From Pseudomonas sp. MWU13-2100 (GTDB lineage: Bacteria; Pseudomonadota; Gammaproteobacteria; Pseudomonadales; Pseudomonadaceae), in the NCBI RefSeq assembly GCF_023242365.1, contig NZ_JALLIX010000012.1, positions 1-64,000 on the forward strand: DNA of 64,000 nucleotides, in the 5' to 3' direction. The notes beneath the pieces are model-generated. The model did not search any database and was not told where the DNA came from. It saw nothing but the letters and a program-made list of their open reading frames with translations. Position numbers and translations under genes: made by a program. Position 1 is the first letter of the stretch. Every line of letters begins with the position of its first letter. This document shows, in pieces, positions 63,600-64,000 of this stretch.

Positions 63600-64000
63600 A
63601 TGACCACCCTGACTCGTGCTGACTGGGAACAACGTGCCCGTGAGCTGAAGATTGAAGGCCGCGCTTACATCAATGGTGAATACACCGCCGCGGTCTCGAA
63701 TGAGACGTTCGAGTGCATCAGTCCAGTTGATGGCCGCCTGCTGACCCGGGTTGCCAGCTGTGATGCGGCAGATGCCCAGCGCGCCGTCGAGAGTGCCCGT
63801 GCGACGTTCAATTCCGGTGTCTGGTCGCGTCTGGCCCCGGCCAAGCGCAAGTCCGCGATGATTCGTTTCGCCGCGTTGCTGAAGGTCAATGCCGAGGAAC
63901 TGGCCCTGCTGGAAACCCTCGACATGGGCAAGCCGATCAGCGATTCGCTGCACATCGACGTGCCCGGCGCGGCCCAGGCCCTGAGCTGGAGCGGCGAAGC
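63600..64000 (+). CDS. kauB: Aldehyde dehydrogenase, KauB/PuuC type (partial)
   Basis: The frame starts at an ATG (63600), nine bases after an AGAGGAGG ribosome site, and continues to the window edge without stop. The first 133 residues (MTTLTRADWEQRARELKIEG, then YINGEYTAAVSNETFECISP and LALLETLDMGKPISDSLHID) are the N-terminal part of an NAD-dependent aldehyde dehydrogenase. KauB oxidises 4-guanidinobutyraldehyde and polyamine-derived aldehydes. The symbol rests on gene order next to the cupin; the catalytic Cys lies outside the window. Confidence 0.75.
   Translation, partial: MTTLTRADWEQRARELKIEGRAYINGEYTAAVSNETFECISPVDGRLLTRVASCDAADAQRAVESARATFNSGVWSRLAPAKRKSAMIRFAALLKVNAEELALLETLDMGKPISDSLHIDVPGAAQALSWSGE

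Overview
The window looks like chromosomal DNA of a Pseudomonas of the P. fluorescens lineage. This rests on the high G+C, the gene content and order (rpmBG, radC, coaBC-dut-algC-argB, pyrE/crc, rph, yicC-gmk-rpoZ-spoT, exbBD-tonB, oxyR-recG), and many copies of a GTGGGAGCGGAGCTTGCCCGC-type REP palindrome. The gene order resembles the P. aeruginosa PA53xx region. The species is inferred, not shown. No rRNA, tRNA, CRISPR array or recognisable insertion sequence was seen.

Region 1 (1-30.6 kb) is one complete type VI secretion system of the P. aeruginosa HSI-I type. A minus-strand arm carries tssA, tssB, tssC, hcp, tssE, tssF, tssG, clpV, vgrG, an Eag-type chaperone gene and the first codons of a probable PAAR/Rhs effector that leaves the window. 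A divergent plus-strand arm carries fha, tssJ, tssK, tssL, tssM, tagF, pppA, ppkA, tagT, tagS, tagR and tagQ. The sheath, tube, baseplate and membrane complex are all present, as is the whole threonine-phosphorylation control pathway (TagQRST, PpkA, PppA, Fha, TagF). The TagJ accessory gene seen in HSI-I is absent. The arms share a 389-bp intergenic control region.

Region 2 (30.6-36 kb) holds housekeeping genes: a small SCP2-like protein, a YbaK-HDOD protein, recG and oxyR.

Region 3 (36.3-40.2 kb) is a more A+T-rich accessory patch and the most interesting part. A probably broken chaperone-like gene precedes a PAAR-tipped protein whose C-terminal domain is glycine-zipper rich and looks pore-forming. 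A two-span membrane protein follows as likely immunity. The toxin-domain and immunity pair is then repeated as a headless second unit, and the first bases of a third unit follow. The full-length toxin has a one-base frameshift near its 3' end compared with the orphan copy. A DUF3077-like gene with a three-hairpin leader closes the patch.

Region 4 (40.3-64 kb) is core genome: tonB-exbD-exbB, an NAD-dependent epimerase, a lipoprotein, ridA-spoT-rpoZ-gmk, yicC, rph, a DUF4870 protein, crc, pyrE, a DUF4124 protein, argB-algC-dut-coaBC, radC, a dipeptide-type binding protein, rpmBG, a predicted exported HExxH metallopeptidase, a cupin and the start of an aldehyde dehydrogenase (kauB-like).
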